In this document: positions 9,036 to 19,051 of the stretch, one piece after another
Position numbering within the stretch: position 1 is the stretch's first letter
Layout: the number at the start of each line of letters is the position of its first letter
Assembly: GCF_030160075.1 (NCBI RefSeq)
Contig: NZ_BSNQ01000003.1
Span: forward strand, 2,086,383 to 2,150,382
From: Dyella lipolytica
GTDB taxonomy: Bacteria > Pseudomonadota > Gammaproteobacteria > Xanthomonadales > Rhodanobacteraceae
DNA length: 64,000 bases
Direction: 5' to 3'
Notes under the pieces: model-generated
The model's database searches: none
Seen by the model: only the letters and a program-made list of their open reading frames with translations
Told to the model about the DNA's origin: nothing
Program-made: the position numbers and the translations under genes

Positions 9036-9485
9036 CTACTTGACGACGCGCAGGTGTGAGCCGCCGCGCTTTGGCTTGTCGCCGCCATCGCTGGGGGGTT
9101 CGGGTGTTGGCGGTGACGGCGGGGTATCCGTCGGCGGATCGCCACCCTCTTCTTCATCGGCCGGGAACATCATGCCCTGGCCGTTTTCTTGCGCGTACAA
9201 AGCCAGCACGGCAGGAATAGGAATCTGGATGCTGTGGCTGACGCCGGAGAAACGAGCCTGGAAGCTGATCCACTCGTTGCCGAGATCGAGGTTGGCCACG
9301 GCGCGCATGGCCAGATTGAGCACGACCTGCCCGTTCTTGATCACATGCGTCGGCACGCGCACACCGCTGCGCGAGGCATCGACCAGCATGTAGGGCGTGA
9401 GGTTGTTGTCGCTGATCCAGTCGTAGATCGCCCGCAGCAGATACGGGCGATTGGAGGTCATGCCATGAGGTTCTTGCGATGTCAC
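9036..9485 (-). CDS. sspB: ClpXP adaptor, stringent starvation protein B
   Basis: A 149-residue SspB, which tethers ssrA-tagged proteins to the ClpXP protease. The folded domain holds RPYLLRAIYDW, GVRVPTHVIKNGQVVLN and SFQARFSGV-type family blocks. A Pro/Asp-rich flexible linker follows, and the last residues HLRVVK form the ClpX-binding tail. The start is taken as GTG at 9485, which overlaps the sspA stop and has AAGG seven bases ahead. An internal ATG at 9461 would shorten the N-terminus by eight residues. Coupled to sspA as in E. coli. Confidence 0.92.
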   Translation of the reverse strand: MTSQEPHGMTSNRPYLLRAIYDWISDNNLTPYMLVDASRSGVRVPTHVIKNGQVVLNLAMRAVANLDLGNEWISFQARFSGVSHSIQIPIPAVLALYAQENGQGMMFPADEEEGGDPPTDTPPSPPTPEPPSDGGDKPKRGGSHLRVVK

Positions 9486-10102
9486 CGTAAAGCCTTTTCT
9501 TCTGCCGTCAAACTGCGAGCATAACCCTGACTGTGGAACAACCGCTCACCGTAATCCATGATCGGCTTGCCTTCGCGCCCCAAATCGACCCCCAGCGAGG
9601 GGAGCCGCCAGACCACCGGTGTCACCAGGCAATCGGCCAGGCTCATTTCCGGATTCAGGAAAAACTTCGACGCTTTAAACAAGGGCAGCGCAGATAGCAG
9701 CTGTTCGCGCAGCCGCTTACGTGCCGTATCTGCCGGACGCCCGCCGGCGTGGATGGTTGCCACCTCCGGTAACCAGTCGCGCTCGATGCGCACCGCCGCC
9801 AGTCGCAGCCGCGCGCGGGAAAGCGGGTCGATCGGCATCAGCGGCGGATGCGGGTAACGTTCGTCGAGGTACTCGCAGACCACCGAGGTGTCGTACAGCG
9901 TAAGGTCGCGATCGACCAGGGTGGGTAGCGTCCCGTAGGGGTTCAGATCGATCAGGTCCTCCGGCGGCTTGGCCGGGTCCACCTGGATCAAATCGTAGGT
10001 CACACCCTTCGCCGCCAGCACCAGCCGTACCCGATGACATTGGATGTCATCGGCAGCGGAATACATGGCGAGTACCGTCCGGGAACGAGCGTTCTGGACC
10101 AT
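9482..10102 (-). CDS. sspA: Stringent starvation protein A
   Basis: A 206-residue glutathione-S-transferase-fold protein. DDIQCHRVRLVLAAKG, DLNPYGTLPTLVDRDLTLYDT and YLDERYPHPPLMPIDP match SspA, the RNA-polymerase-associated regulator of stationary-phase genes, which lacks transferase activity. The ATG at 10102 is supported by GGGGAG seven bases ahead; the frame opens 12 codons further up without such support. sspAB follows petC on the same strand after 62 bases, the usual order in beta- and gammaproteobacteria. Confidence 0.92.
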   Translation of the reverse strand: MVQNARSRTVLAMYSAADDIQCHRVRLVLAAKGVTYDLIQVDPAKPPEDLIDLNPYGTLPTLVDRDLTLYDTSVVCEYLDERYPHPPLMPIDPLSRARLRLAAVRIERDWLPEVATIHAGGRPADTARKRLREQLLSALPLFKASKFFLNPEMSLADCLVTPVVWRLPSLGVDLGREGKPIMDYGERLFHSQGYARSLTAEEKALR

Positions 10103-10164
10103 GCACGATCTCCCCATCGAGATGACCGCCAGGGGCATCTACCCTCTGGCGGTCACAAGTCCGG

Positions 10165-10908
10165 TCAGTGGACGTCCTTCCAATATTCCTTCTTTAGCAA
10201 ATATGCGAGGAAGGTGAAAGCCAGCAGGAACAGAACGACCCAAATGCCGTAGTGCCGCCGTTGCAGGGCGGCCGGCTCGGAGACGTATTCGAGGAAGTTG
10301 GTCAGGTCGCGGGTGGCCTGCTGGTACTGCTCCGGCGTGAGGCGGCCCGGGTGCAAAAGCGTCAGCTTGTCGATCTGCGGGTCTTCGCCCGATTTGGCCG
10401 GCTTCATCACCGCAATCTGCTGGCCCTGTAGCTCCCACAACGGGAACGGCATGGCGGCGTTGGGCAGGATGGTGTTGTTCCAGCCGATCGGGCTCTTCGG
10501 ATCCAGATAGAAGCCGTTGAGGTAAGCGAACACCCAATCCGGGCCCTTGGCACTGACTTCCAGGGACAGATCCGGCGGCGCCTTGCCAAAGAACTTCTGC
10601 GCGTCGTCGGGCGGCATGTGCGAAATCACCGTGTCGCCGAACTTGGCGTCGGTGAAATTGAGGTTCTGCATCACGTCCTGCTCGGACAGGCCGAGATCGT
10701 CCGCGATGCGCTCATAGCGCACGTACTTCAGCGAGTGGCAACCCACGCAGTAGTTGAAGAACAGGTGGGCGCCGCGTTGCAGTGAAGCCTGGTCGCGCAA
10801 GTTGGTGCCGGCAGACGGTAGCTCCGGGCCTTCATCGGCCATCACCGCAGTCGTGCCAAGCAACAGGCCAAGTGCCAGCGCAATGGTGGAAATGTAGCGC
10901 TTAATCAT
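10165..10908 (-). CDS. petC: Ubiquinol-cytochrome c reductase, cytochrome c1
   Basis: A 247-residue c1 subunit of the bc1 complex. A signal peptide (about 24 residues ending AVMADE) exports it. CVGCH near residue 54 covalently binds haem, and the axial Met is expected near HMPPDD or MPFPLW. A C-terminal helix (GIWVVLFLLAFTFLAYLLKKEYWKDVH) anchors it in the inner membrane with the haem domain in the periplasm. It passes electrons from the Rieske protein to soluble cytochrome c. The start overlaps the petB stop by eight bases, completing the petABC operon. Confidence 0.95.
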   Translation of the reverse strand: MIKRYISTIALALGLLLGTTAVMADEGPELPSAGTNLRDQASLQRGAHLFFNYCVGCHSLKYVRYERIADDLGLSEQDVMQNLNFTDAKFGDTVISHMPPDDAQKFFGKAPPDLSLEVSAKGPDWVFAYLNGFYLDPKSPIGWNNTILPNAAMPFPLWELQGQQIAVMKPAKSGEDPQIDKLTLLHPGRLTPEQYQQATRDLTNFLEYVSEPAALQRRHYGIWVVLFLLAFTFLAYLLKKEYWKDVH

Positions 10909-12205
10909 GCGTCGTCACCCGCTCCGGAACCGGCTTGGTCTTTTCCCAGCCAAGATGCGTATACAGCCACAGGAACACGAAGAACCCGAAGTAGATCAGC
11001 GTCATCACACGACCGAATGCGTTGTCCCAGGCGGTGATGTCGATATCGCTGCCGAACAGTTTCGGGAAAAGTACGTCGGTGTAGTCCGTGCCGATCATGA
11101 CCAGCCCAAGGAAGGCCAGCACAAACATCGTCAGCGCCACCTTGTAACCCGTGCCGCGGTAACGCACCGACTTGACCTTGCCCGCGTCGATCCACGGCAG
11201 CAGGAACAGCAGCGCGATCGAGCCGAACATGCCCAGCACGCCCCACACCGCTGTACCGAGAGCCGAAGGAATCATGCGCACGATGGCGTAGAACGCGGTG
11301 AAGTACCACACCGGTTTGATCTGCGTCGGCGTCACCAGGTTGTTCGCAGCGATCGAGTTGTCGTGCTCAAGGAACCAGCCACCCAACGTCGGCTGGAAGA
11401 AGATGATGAACGCGGCAATGGCCAGGAAAAGGCCGACGCCCACCAGATCTTTCACCGTGTAATACGGGTGGAACGGAATGCCATCGGCGGGCTTGAGCGC
11501 ATCCCAGCGGTTGCCCTTGGGACCCTTCTTGATCTCCACGCCGTCGGGATTGTTCGAACCCACTTCATGCAACGCGGCCAGATGCAGCACCACCAGCAAC
11601 AACAGCACCAATGGCAGTGCGATCACGTGCAATGCGAAGAAGCGGTTGAGCGTGGCGTCGGCCGGCAGGAAGTCGCCCATGATCCACTCGACCAAGGTGC
11701 CGCCAATAACCGGGATCGTGCCAAACAACGAGACGATCACCTTGGCACCCCAGAACGACATATTGCCCCACGGCAACACGTAGCCCATGAAGGCCTCGGC
11801 CATCAGCACGAGGAAGATCAGCATGCCGAGCAGCCACACCAGCTCGCGCGGTTTCTTGTACGAGCCGTACATGATGCCGCGGAACATATGCAGGTAAATC
11901 ACCACGAAGAACAGCGACGCGCCCGTGGTGTGCATGTAGCGGATCAGCCAACCCCACTCCACGTCGCGCATGATGTACTGCACCGAGTCGAAGGCACCTG
12001 CCGCGCTCGGATCGTAGTTCATGGTGAGGAAGATGCCGGTGACGATCTGGTTGACCAGCACCAACAGGGCAAGCGACCCAAAGTAATACCAAAGATTGAA
12101 ATTCTTCGGCGCGTAGTACTCGGTCATGTGCTTGCGATACGTGGGTGCCAGATTCGGCGCACGATCGCTGACCCACTCGCCAATGCTCGAGAAGACGTTC
12201 GCCAT
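10901..12205 (-). CDS. petB: Ubiquinol-cytochrome c reductase, cytochrome b
   Basis: A 434-residue cytochrome b with eight membrane helices. It carries the two b haems (His pairs around MHTTGASLFF/LHMFRG and FALHVIALPL/LHLAALHE) and the quinone sites. The Qo-site loop reads PVWY (residues 298-301, 11303-11314) where mitochondria and many alphaproteobacteria have PEWY. It overlaps petA by one base (TAATG) and petC by eight, so the three subunits are translated together. The long antisense frame over this gene is a composition artefact. Confidence 0.96.
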   Translation of the reverse strand: MANVFSSIGEWVSDRAPNLAPTYRKHMTEYYAPKNFNLWYYFGSLALLVLVNQIVTGIFLTMNYDPSAAGAFDSVQYIMRDVEWGWLIRYMHTTGASLFFVVIYLHMFRGIMYGSYKKPRELVWLLGMLIFLVLMAEAFMGYVLPWGNMSFWGAKVIVSLFGTIPVIGGTLVEWIMGDFLPADATLNRFFALHVIALPLVLLLLVVLHLAALHEVGSNNPDGVEIKKGPKGNRWDALKPADGIPFHPYYTVKDLVGVGLFLAIAAFIIFFQPTLGGWFLEHDNSIAANNLVTPTQIKPVWYFTAFYAIVRMIPSALGTAVWGVLGMFGSIALLFLLPWIDAGKVKSVRYRGTGYKVALTMFVLAFLGLVMIGTDYTDVLFPKLFGSDIDITAWDNAFGRVMTLIYFGFFVFLWLYTHLGWEKTKPVPERVTTHD

Positions 12206-12810
12206 TACGCAGCCCCCTGAGGATCCACGCCGATCTGCACCGTCGTGTCATCGATAAAGTGATAGGGCGGAATCACCATGTTCTTCGGTGCCGGCACCCC
12301 CTGATAGACACGCCCGGCCATGTCGTAACGCGAGTGATGGCACGGACAGTAGTAACCGCCCTGCCAGTTCGGATCGAACGGCTCGGCCTTCATCTCGCCC
12401 ACATAGTCGGGCACGCAGCCCAGGTGCGTGCAGATGCCGACCATCACCAGCCACTCGGGCTTGATGGAACGGGTCGCGTTCTGTGCGTACTTCGGCTGCT
12501 GGTCGGAAGACGTACCGTTCGAGCCCGGATCGACCAGACGGGGATCCTGCTTCGGCAACGCCGCAAGCTGCGACGGCGACCGATTGACGATAAATACCGG
12601 AAGACTGCGCCAGGCCACGATCAACTGCTGGCCGGGCTCGATCTTTTTCAGCGACTGGGTAACTGGAGCACCGGCAGCCTTAGCTCTTGCACTGGGTTCC
12701 CACGACTTGATGAAAGGCACAACTGCCGCCACTACACCCACTCCCCCAACCACGGCCGTAGTCGCGGTGAGAAAGCGGCGGCGGCCTGGATCGACGACTT
12801 CGTTCGCCAT
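12205..12810 (-). CDS. petA: Ubiquinol-cytochrome c reductase, Rieske iron-sulfur subunit
   Basis: A 201-residue Rieske protein. The N-terminus RRRFLTATTAV followed by a hydrophobic helix is a twin-arginine (Tat) signal-anchor, so it is exported folded with its cluster. CTHLGC (127-132) and CPCHHS (155-160) are the two 2Fe-2S-binding boxes, each giving one Cys and one His ligand and one Cys to a disulfide. A Gly/Ser/Gln-rich insertion (residues 85-112) lies before the first box. First gene of petABC and divergent from the DegS-type protease, with 215 bases between the starts. Confidence 0.95.
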   Translation of the reverse strand: MANEVVDPGRRRFLTATTAVVGGVGVVAAVVPFIKSWEPSARAKAAGAPVTQSLKKIEPGQQLIVAWRSLPVFIVNRSPSQLAALPKQDPRLVDPGSNGTSSDQQPKYAQNATRSIKPEWLVMVGICTHLGCVPDYVGEMKAEPFDPNWQGGYYCPCHHSRYDMAGRVYQGVPAPKNMVIPPYHFIDDTTVQIGVDPQGAA

Positions 12811-13025
12811 CAGGCTCTCCGGTATTGCATGCCAAAAAGAATGCAGAAACCAGATTCTGCCATTGCGGACGAAAAAGATTGCGCTTCGCCGACCGCCCCA
12901 GGATCGTGCCCCTGCAAAAATCGCGTTAGTGTAGCCTCAGGTCTTGCACCCTACAATAAAACCGCACAGGCGGTCACGTCGCTCCGCCACACTCCTCGCA
13001 ACGGTTCCACGGATCGCACTACGAC

Positions 13026-14237
13026 ATGAAGCATGCCGCCGGCATCGTCGCTTTTATTGCCCGATTCGTGATACTGGGGCTGGCGCTTGCGTTCGTGATC
13101 AGCCTGATGTGGCCCGGGGTCGGCGATCGTCTGCGCGCGCGCTTCGGGCTGCAACACGCCCCTGCAGAAGCCAGCAGCGCTGCTGCTTCGCTCTCGACGC
13201 AGTCCACACCCAGCGCGCCCTTTTCTTATGCCGATGCGGTCGCCAAGGCGGCGCCTTCGGTGGTCAATATCTACGCAAATAAGATCGTCACCGAGCAGGC
13301 GGTGAGGATGTTCACTGATCCGCTCATGCAGCAACTGTTAGGCGGCACGCCCGCGGGAACGGTCAAACGGCGCGAGCAAAGCCTGGGTTCCGGTGTGGTC
13401 GTCAGTGCGGAAGGCTATGTGCTGACCAACAATCACGTGATCGCCAACGCCGACGACATCCAGGTGCTGCTGTACGACGGGCGCGTCGCCAAGGCCACGC
13501 TGGTCGGTTCCGATGAGGAAACCGACCTCGCGGTGCTGAAGATGAAGATCGACGCTGGCAGCCTGCCGGTGATCCAGATGGCCGACCCGAAAAAACTGCG
13601 CGTGGGCGACGTGGTGCTAGCCATCGGTAATCCGCTCGGCCTCAACCAGACCGTTACCATGGGCATCATCAGCGCGATCGGGCGGCAGCTAAGCAACAGC
13701 AGTCCGGAGGATTTCATCCAGACTGACGCGGCCATCAACTTGGGCAACTCCGGCGGCGCGCTGGTCAATAGCAACGGTGATCTGGTCGGCATCAACACCT
13801 TGCTGATCGGCAAAGCCGCCAACGCCGAAGGCATCGGTTTCGCCATTCCGGTCGATACCGCGACCAGCGTCCTGCGACAATTAATCGCAACCGGTCGTGT
13901 GATCCGCGGCTGGCTCGGCGCGAATTATGGCTTCGTGCCGGTGGAGGCAGATAGCGGATTGCCCGCGGCAGCACGTGGCGCGCAAGTCACCGATGTCATT
14001 CCCGGTGGCCCCGCAGCAACGGCCGGCATCCAGCTGCACGACATCGTGCTGCGCCTTGGCGATGACGACATTCGCGATCCGGCCGACCTGAGCCGGCGCG
14101 AAGCGGAGCTCAAGCCCGGCAGCCGCGTCGAGGTATCGGGTCTGCGCAACGGCGTACCGTTTCACCTGATGCTGACCGTGACGCGACGTCCGCCACAGAC
14201 ACCCACGGCACCTTCCGCACCAAGCAGCGTCGGCTAA
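13026..14237 (+). CDS. degS: DegS-type membrane-anchored trypsin-like serine protease with PDZ domain
   Basis: A 403-residue HtrA-family protease. One N-terminal membrane helix (residues 8-30) is not followed by a cleavage site, so the body sits in the periplasm on an anchor. The catalytic triad is visible as His137 (TNNHV), Asp167 (ETDLAVLK) and Ser242 (GNSGGAL). A single PDZ domain covers roughly residues 290-385. One PDZ and an anchor fit DegS/AlgW, the site-1 protease that cleaves the RseA/MucA anti-sigma factor; a role in a sigma-E pathway is inferred from family only. It overlaps the convergent lytic transglycosylase gene by four bases at the 3' end. Confidence 0.85.
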   Translation: MKHAAGIVAFIARFVILGLALAFVISLMWPGVGDRLRARFGLQHAPAEASSAAASLSTQSTPSAPFSYADAVAKAAPSVVNIYANKIVTEQAVRMFTDPLMQQLLGGTPAGTVKRREQSLGSGVVVSAEGYVLTNNHVIANADDIQVLLYDGRVAKATLVGSDEETDLAVLKMKIDAGSLPVIQMADPKKLRVGDVVLAIGNPLGLNQTVTMGIISAIGRQLSNSSPEDFIQTDAAINLGNSGGALVNSNGDLVGINTLLIGKAANAEGIGFAIPVDTATSVLRQLIATGRVIRGWLGANYGFVPVEADSGLPAAARGAQVTDVIPGGPAATAGIQLHDIVLRLGDDDIRDPADLSRREAELKPGSRVEVSGLRNGVPFHLMLTVTRRPPQTPTAPSAPSSVG

Positions 14238-15265
14238 AGCGTTGCGGCCAAGGGTGGGTGCAACGCCTTGTTGTAGCGCTGCAACAACTCAGCCACCCGT
14301 TGCACATACACCTGCGTCTCTGCGAAGGGCGGCACGCCGTTGTAGTGCTGCACCGCCGCCGGGCCTGCGTTGTAGGCTGCGGCAACAAGCCGCACGTCGC
14401 CCTTGAAATTTTTCGACAGCAAACCGAGGTAACGCGCACCGCCGCGAATGTTCTGTGCGGGATCGAAGGCATCGAGCACACCCATGTCGTTGGCCGTGCC
14501 CGGCATCAACTGCATCAGCCCCTGCGCCCCTTTAAGTGACATGGCGCGAGGATTGAAGGCGCTTTCGGCCTGGATGATGGCGCGGATAAAGGCTTCGTCG
14601 ACACCCGATTCCAGGCTCGCATTGCGGATCACCTCGGCGTAGTCGGTCAGATCCAGCCGCACGGTGCCCCAGTTGATCGGCGAGTGCAGATTGCACGCCA
14701 TGCAGGTCGCGATGTAGGTGAAGAGCCGCGTGACATTACGCGCCGATGCGCCACCTGGCGGAATATTGGTGTACTCCACGCTGCCGTCGCGATGTATCAC
14801 GCGATAGACCGCGCCGCGCAATATCCGGTTATCCGGAGAATCCGACGCGTCATTCGTTGCTAGCGCCGCCGGGAGCGCATCGTGCGATTCGCTATAGGTC
14901 CACTGCCCCGGCTTACCATTTGAAGCGGGTGGAGTCGGCACGGCGCGCGCCGTGGTCTCCACACCCCCTTCGACCTGGCTTAGCGACACCACCTGCGGCG
15001 CGATCGGCTGGGCGGTGGTGTCCGCCCAACCGGTGACCCACGCCAGAGAGGTGACTTCCTTCGACATCGCCCGTCGCGGCTCCGAACGCGGCTTGGCATT
15101 GGCGAACGAGGCCAACTGTTTGCAATCTTTGTAGCCTGCCGTGCTGCTGGTGAATACGGTCTCGCCCTGCGAACCGGCACAGCGATAAAGCGTGCCTGCA
15201 CGCGCTGGCGCCACGAGCAAGGCCAACAACAGGACACAGCCAGCCATGACCTGCACAAGGGTCAT
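14234..15265 (-). CDS. Lytic transglycosylase with DUF4124-like N-terminus
   Basis: A 343-residue secreted protein. The signal peptide (about residues 1-23, ending PARAG) is followed by a DUF4124-like segment (TLYRCAGSQGETVFTSS), a low-complexity linker, and a second similar segment (VYRVIHRDGSVEYTNIPPGG). The C-terminal SLT domain has the catalytic Glu234 in IIQAESAFNPRA, then GLMQLMPGTA and AAYNAGPAAV. It should cleave the glycan strand of murein with formation of 1,6-anhydromuramic acid in the periplasm. The frame is open further upstream, but the ATG at 15265 is chosen because it gives the signal peptide. Convergent with the degS-type gene. Confidence 0.85.
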   Translation of the reverse strand: MTLVQVMAGCVLLLALLVAPARAGTLYRCAGSQGETVFTSSTAGYKDCKQLASFANAKPRSEPRRAMSKEVTSLAWVTGWADTTAQPIAPQVVSLSQVEGGVETTARAVPTPPASNGKPGQWTYSESHDALPAALATNDASDSPDNRILRGAVYRVIHRDGSVEYTNIPPGGASARNVTRLFTYIATCMACNLHSPINWGTVRLDLTDYAEVIRNASLESGVDEAFIRAIIQAESAFNPRAMSLKGAQGLMQLMPGTANDMGVLDAFDPAQNIRGGARYLGLLSKNFKGDVRLVAAAYNAGPAAVQHYNGVPPFAETQVYVQRVAELLQRYNKALHPPLAATL

Positions 15266-15515
15266 TAAAAGCTCAGGGAGGCTGATTGCCTGGGAGCCGG
15301 CGCCTCCCCTTTGGCGTACGGCGACGGGCATGGCGGCAGTGTGCCTCCACACCGAGCCCGCGCCAAGCCCGATATACCGATTTCGTGCACCAGAACATGC
15401 CCGCAAGTGCTTGATCCGCCAATTGCTGTCAGTGGCGGGTGGGCCGGAGGGCTAGTAAACTGCACGGTTCGGCGCACCCGCCTGCGCACCTTCCGAATCC
15501 ACGGTACCGAACGCC

Positions 15516-16859
15516 ATGAGCGGCAAGCTTTTCATCAAGACCCACGGCTGCCAAATGAACGAGTACGACTCGGCCAAGATGGCCGACGTGCTGAAGGCGT
15601 CGCACGGCCTGGAATTGACCCAGGACGAGTCGGAGGCGGACGTCATCCTGATCAACACCTGCTCGATCCGCGAGAAGGCCCAGGAAAAGGTCTTCAGTCA
15701 GCTCGGCCGCTGGAAGGAACACAAACAGGGCGACAAGCCGGTACTGATCGGCGTGGGTGGCTGCGTGGCCTCGCAGGAAGGCGAGGCGATCATCAAGCGC
15801 GCGCCCTACGTGGATCTGGTATTCGGCCCGCAGACCCTGCACCGCCTGCCCGAGCTGATCGAGGCTAAGCGCGCCACCGGCAAACCTCAGGTCGACATCA
15901 GCTTCCCCGAGATCGAGAAATTCGACCGCCTGCCGGAGCCGCGCGCCGAAGGCCCCACCGCTTTCGTCTCGATCATGGAAGGCTGCTCCAAGTACTGCTC
16001 CTACTGCGTGGTGCCCTACACCCGCGGCGAGGAAATCAGCCGCCCGTTCGACGACGTGATCGTGGAAGTGGCGCAACTCGCCGAACAAGGCGTGCGCGAA
16101 GTGATCCTGCTCGGCCAGAACGTCAACGCCTATCGCGGCCCCACGCATGACGGCGGCATGGCGGATCTCGCCGTGCTGATCCACGCCATCGCGCAGATCG
16201 ACGGCATCGGCCGCATCCGCTTCACCACCTCGCATCCGCTGGAGTTCTCCGACTCGCTGATCGAGGCGTATGCCAACGTGCCGCAGCTCGCGAACTTCCT
16301 GCACCTGCCGGTGCAGGCCGGTTCCGATCGCATCCTCACCGCGATGAAGCGCGGCTACACGGCGCTGGAGTTCAAGCAGAAGATCCGCAAGCTGCGCGCG
16401 GTACGTCCGGACATCTGTATTTCCTCCGACTTCATCGTGGGTTTCCCCGGTGAAACCGACGAGGATTTCGAAAAGACCATGAAGCTGATCGACGATGTCG
16501 GCTTCGACCAGAGCTTTTCCTTCATCTTCTCCTCGCGTCCCGGCACGCCGGCAGCGAATCTCGCCGACGACACACCGGCTGCGGTGAAGCACGAGCGCCT
16601 TACGCGCTTGCAGGCTGTACTCAACGCCAACGCGAAGAAGATCAACGAAGCGATGATCGGTTCCGTGCAGCGCGTTCTGGTGGAAAAACCCAGCAAGAAG
16701 AATCCGAACGAACTCACCGGCCGCACCGAAAACATGCGCTACGTGAACTTCCCCGGCGCTGCCCGCCTGATCGGCCAGTTCGTGGATGTGGTGATTACCG
16801 AAGCGATGAGCAATTCGCTGCGCGGCCGCATCGCCGGCACGGACAGCCAAGCTGCGTGA
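15516..16859 (+). CDS. miaB: tRNA-2-methylthio-N6-dimethylallyladenosine synthase
   Basis: A 447-residue methylthiotransferase that adds a 2-methylthio group to i6A37 of tRNAs reading UNN codons. The N-terminal domain has Cys12, Cys49 and Cys83 for the auxiliary 4Fe-4S cluster. The radical SAM cluster is CSKYCSYC (Cys157, 161, 164), and a C-terminal TRAM domain begins around residue 375. All are intact and the length is standard. It starts the row miaB - acetyltransferase - phoH - ybeY - corC, an order conserved in many gammaproteobacteria. Confidence 0.96.
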   Translation: MSGKLFIKTHGCQMNEYDSAKMADVLKASHGLELTQDESEADVILINTCSIREKAQEKVFSQLGRWKEHKQGDKPVLIGVGGCVASQEGEAIIKRAPYVDLVFGPQTLHRLPELIEAKRATGKPQVDISFPEIEKFDRLPEPRAEGPTAFVSIMEGCSKYCSYCVVPYTRGEEISRPFDDVIVEVAQLAEQGVREVILLGQNVNAYRGPTHDGGMADLAVLIHAIAQIDGIGRIRFTTSHPLEFSDSLIEAYANVPQLANFLHLPVQAGSDRILTAMKRGYTALEFKQKIRKLRAVRPDICISSDFIVGFPGETDEDFEKTMKLIDDVGFDQSFSFIFSSRPGTPAANLADDTPAAVKHERLTRLQAVLNANAKKINEAMIGSVQRVLVEKPSKKNPNELTGRTENMRYVNFPGAARLIGQFVDVVITEAMSNSLRGRIAGTDSQAA

Positions 16860-16866
16860 CCTGCGC

Positions 16867-17397
16867 ATGAGCCCGGATGCGGCAAGCTCAGAAACCAGTA
16901 TCCGGTTGATGCCGTATCAACCTCGGCATTTCGAGGCGACGACGACGCTGATCGTTTCGATTCAACGCGACGAATTCGGTTTCGACATCGATCTGGAAAG
17001 GCAACCGGATCTCTCAGCCATCCCTGAGTTTTATCAACACGGTGCGGGTAATTTCTGGGTGGCATTGGATGGCGACACCGTCGTCGGCACCATCGCGCTA
17101 AAAGATATCGGCGAACACAACGTGGCATTGCGCAAGATGTTTGTGGCGGCCGATTACCGTGGTGCTGGATGGAACATCGCCGCAAATCTCCTGAAGACCG
17201 CAGTACGGTGGGCAGAACAACACGCGGTAAAGTGCATTTTTCTCGGTACGACGGAAAAATTCCGCGCTGCGCATCGCTTCTACGAAAAGCACGGTTTCAC
17301 CCTGATCGACAAAGCCTCCCTGCCCGCGAGTTTCCTGTTCATGCCGGTCGATACTCGCTTCTATCGACTCGACCCGGTCGCCGATCCAATCCGTTAA
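16867..17397 (+). CDS. GNAT-family N-acetyltransferase
   Basis: A 176-residue protein with a GNAT fold. IRLMPYQPRHFEATTTLI is the N-terminal strand-helix, VVGTIALKD the central strand, and FVAADYRGAGWNIAANLLKTA the acetyl-CoA pyrophosphate-binding loop (RGAGWN, a slightly relaxed RxxGxG/A). FRAAHRFYEKHGF is the family C-terminal element. It starts seven bases after miaB and ends 22 bases before phoH, so it is probably an accessory member of that operon. Substrate unknown; the context does not identify it. Confidence 0.82.
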   Translation: MSPDAASSETSIRLMPYQPRHFEATTTLIVSIQRDEFGFDIDLERQPDLSAIPEFYQHGAGNFWVALDGDTVVGTIALKDIGEHNVALRKMFVAADYRGAGWNIAANLLKTAVRWAEQHAVKCIFLGTTEKFRAAHRFYEKHGFTLIDKASLPASFLFMPVDTRFYRLDPVADPIR

Positions 17398-17419
17398 CCG
17401 AAGTAATCAACACCTATCC

Positions 17420-18418
17420 ATGACCAACGGCCTCAACCAACGCGACTTTGCCCTCGATCCGGAAGATAACGCCCGGCTCGCCAACCTCTGCGGCCCGTTT
17501 GACGAACATCTACGTCAGGTGGAACTTCGCCTGGGCGTGGAAATCGACCATCGCGGCAACCTGTTCCAGGTGATCGGCGAGGAGGGCGCCACGCGCGCAG
17601 GCGAAAAGGTGCTCAAGGCGCTTTACGCCGTTACGGGAAACGAATCGCTCACTGGGGCGAAGATCAATCTGCATCTGGCCGAATCGGGCATCGATGCGAT
17701 CACCGCGGATGCGGCTGAAGCCGCGCAGGACGTCGCGATCAAAGTAAAGCGCGGTGTGATCAAGGGCCGAGGCCCGAATCAGGCGCGCTACTTACACGCC
17801 ATCACCACGCACGACATCAGTTTCGGTGTCGGCCCGGCCGGCACCGGCAAGACCTATCTTGCCGTCGCCGCCGCGGTCGAAGCACTAGAAGCGAACCGGG
17901 TACAGCGCTTGTTGCTGGTACGCCCTGCTGTCGAAGCAGGCGAGAAGCTCGGCTTCCTGCCTGGCGATCTTTCGCAAAAGGTCGATCCCTATCTTCGCCC
18001 GCTGTACGACGCACTCTACGAAATGCTCGGCTTCGAAAAAGTCGCCAAGCTGATCGAACGCAACGTGATCGAGATCGCACCGCTGGCCTATATGCGCGGT
18101 CGCACGCTCAACGATTCTTATGTGATTCTCGACGAAGCGCAGAACACCACGGTCGAACAGATGAAGATGTTCCTCACCCGTATCGGCTTCGGCTCGGTCG
18201 CGGTGATCACCGGCGACGTCAGCCAGATCGACCTGCCCCGCCATGTGCGCTCCGGTTTACGCCATGCCGTTGAAGTACTGCGCGGCGTAGACGGTATCAG
18301 CTTCACTTTTTTCACCTCGCGCGATGTGGTGCGTCATCCGCTAGTGGCGAAGATCGTGCGCGCCTATGAAGCCTTTGAAGACGCCAACGATGGGAAACCC
18401 GGCGATGGCGCAAAGTAA
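17420..18418 (+). CDS. phoH: PhoH-family ATPase (YbeZ-like)
   Basis: A 332-residue PhoH/YbeZ protein. An N-terminal KH-like region precedes the Walker A motif GPAGTGKT (138-145), Walker B is in [11 protein letters not shown], and [16 protein letters not shown] is the family signature. Members act with the endoribonuclease YbeY in RNA and ribosome metabolism. The next gene, ybeY, begins inside its last 14 bases. Confidence 0.93.
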   Translation: MTNGLNQRDFALDPEDNARLANLCGPFDEHLRQVELRLGVEIDHRGNLFQVIGEEGATRAGEKVLKALYAVTGNESLTGAKINLHLAESGIDAITADAAEAAQDVAIKVKRGVIKGRGPNQARYLHAITTHDISFGVGPAGTGKTYLAVAAAVEALEANRVQRLLLVRPAVEAGEKLGFLPGDLSQKVDPYLRPLYDALYEMLGFEKVAKLIERNVIEIAPLAYMRGRTLNDSYVILDEAQNTTVEQMKMFLTRIGFGSVAVITGDVSQIDLPRHVRSGLRHAVEVLRGVDGISFTFFTSRDVVRHPLVAKIVRAYEAFEDANDGKPGDGAK

Positions 18419-18884
18419 TCCGTCACCCGTTTCGCACATCGTCCACGTCAATTACGGCGTAGCGCGTGTCGGCTTGCCCTCTGCCCTTAGCTTCCGTCGC
18501 TGGGTGGATGCAGCCCTCGCCGGCGCACGGCGTCGCAAGGCCGCCGAACTGGCGATTCGCATCGTCGGCACGCGGGAAGGCCGCACCCTCAATCGCGACT
18601 ATCGCGGCAAGGACTACGCCACTAACGTGCTCTCGTTCCCGGTCGAGCTGCCGCCTGGCGTCAGCCTTCCCTTGTTGGGCGACATTGCTATCTGCGCTCC
18701 GGTCGTCGCACGCGAAGCTGCCGAACAGGGCAAGCCGGTTGCCTATCACTGGGCGCATCTCACGGTGCACGGGGTGTTGCATCTCATCGGTTATGACCAT
18801 ATCGCCGAAGCAGATGCGGTGCGGATGGAAGCACTGGAAACGCGCGTTCTCGCTGGTCTTGGGATTGCCGATCCCTACGCGTAA
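18405..18884 (+). CDS. ybeY: Endoribonuclease YbeY
   Basis: A 159-residue zinc-dependent endoribonuclease of rRNA maturation and ribosome quality control. The metal site HxxxHxxxxxH is seen in [15 protein letters not shown] near the C-terminus. [20 protein letters not shown] is the substrate-channel signature. Several in-frame ATGs exist; the one at 18405 is taken because GGGAAA lies at a suitable distance and it gives the shortest overlap with phoH. An ATG at 18390 would add five residues. Confidence 0.93.
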   Translation: MAQSNPSPVSHIVHVNYGVARVGLPSALSFRRWVDAALAGARRRKAAELAIRIVGTREGRTLNRDYRGKDYATNVLSFPVELPPGVSLPLLGDIAICAPVVAREAAEQGKPVAYHWAHLTVHGVLHLIGYDHIAEADAVRMEALETRVLAGLGIADPYA

Positions 18885-19051
18885 GCCATCGCAACTGCCC
18901 AGCCGCAAAGGAAAATGCCGGCGAACGCAGGTTGGCAGCAAGGGCCGCGAACCTCAGCCCCGCAGCAGTCCACTTTCCTTTAAGCACTGAATTGTCACGC
19001 TTTTTCCGCTAGACTGATTATTCCGCCCGAGTGGCCGTCTACCCAAAAGTA

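Noticed and set aside
10907-12220. 437-codon plus-strand ORF over petB
   Set aside because: It is antisense to a complete cytochrome b with all motifs. It is His/Arg/Gln-rich shadow sequence with no domain.
15429-16868. 479-codon minus-strand ORF over miaB
   Set aside because: Antisense to an intact miaB; composition is that of a GC-rich mirror frame.
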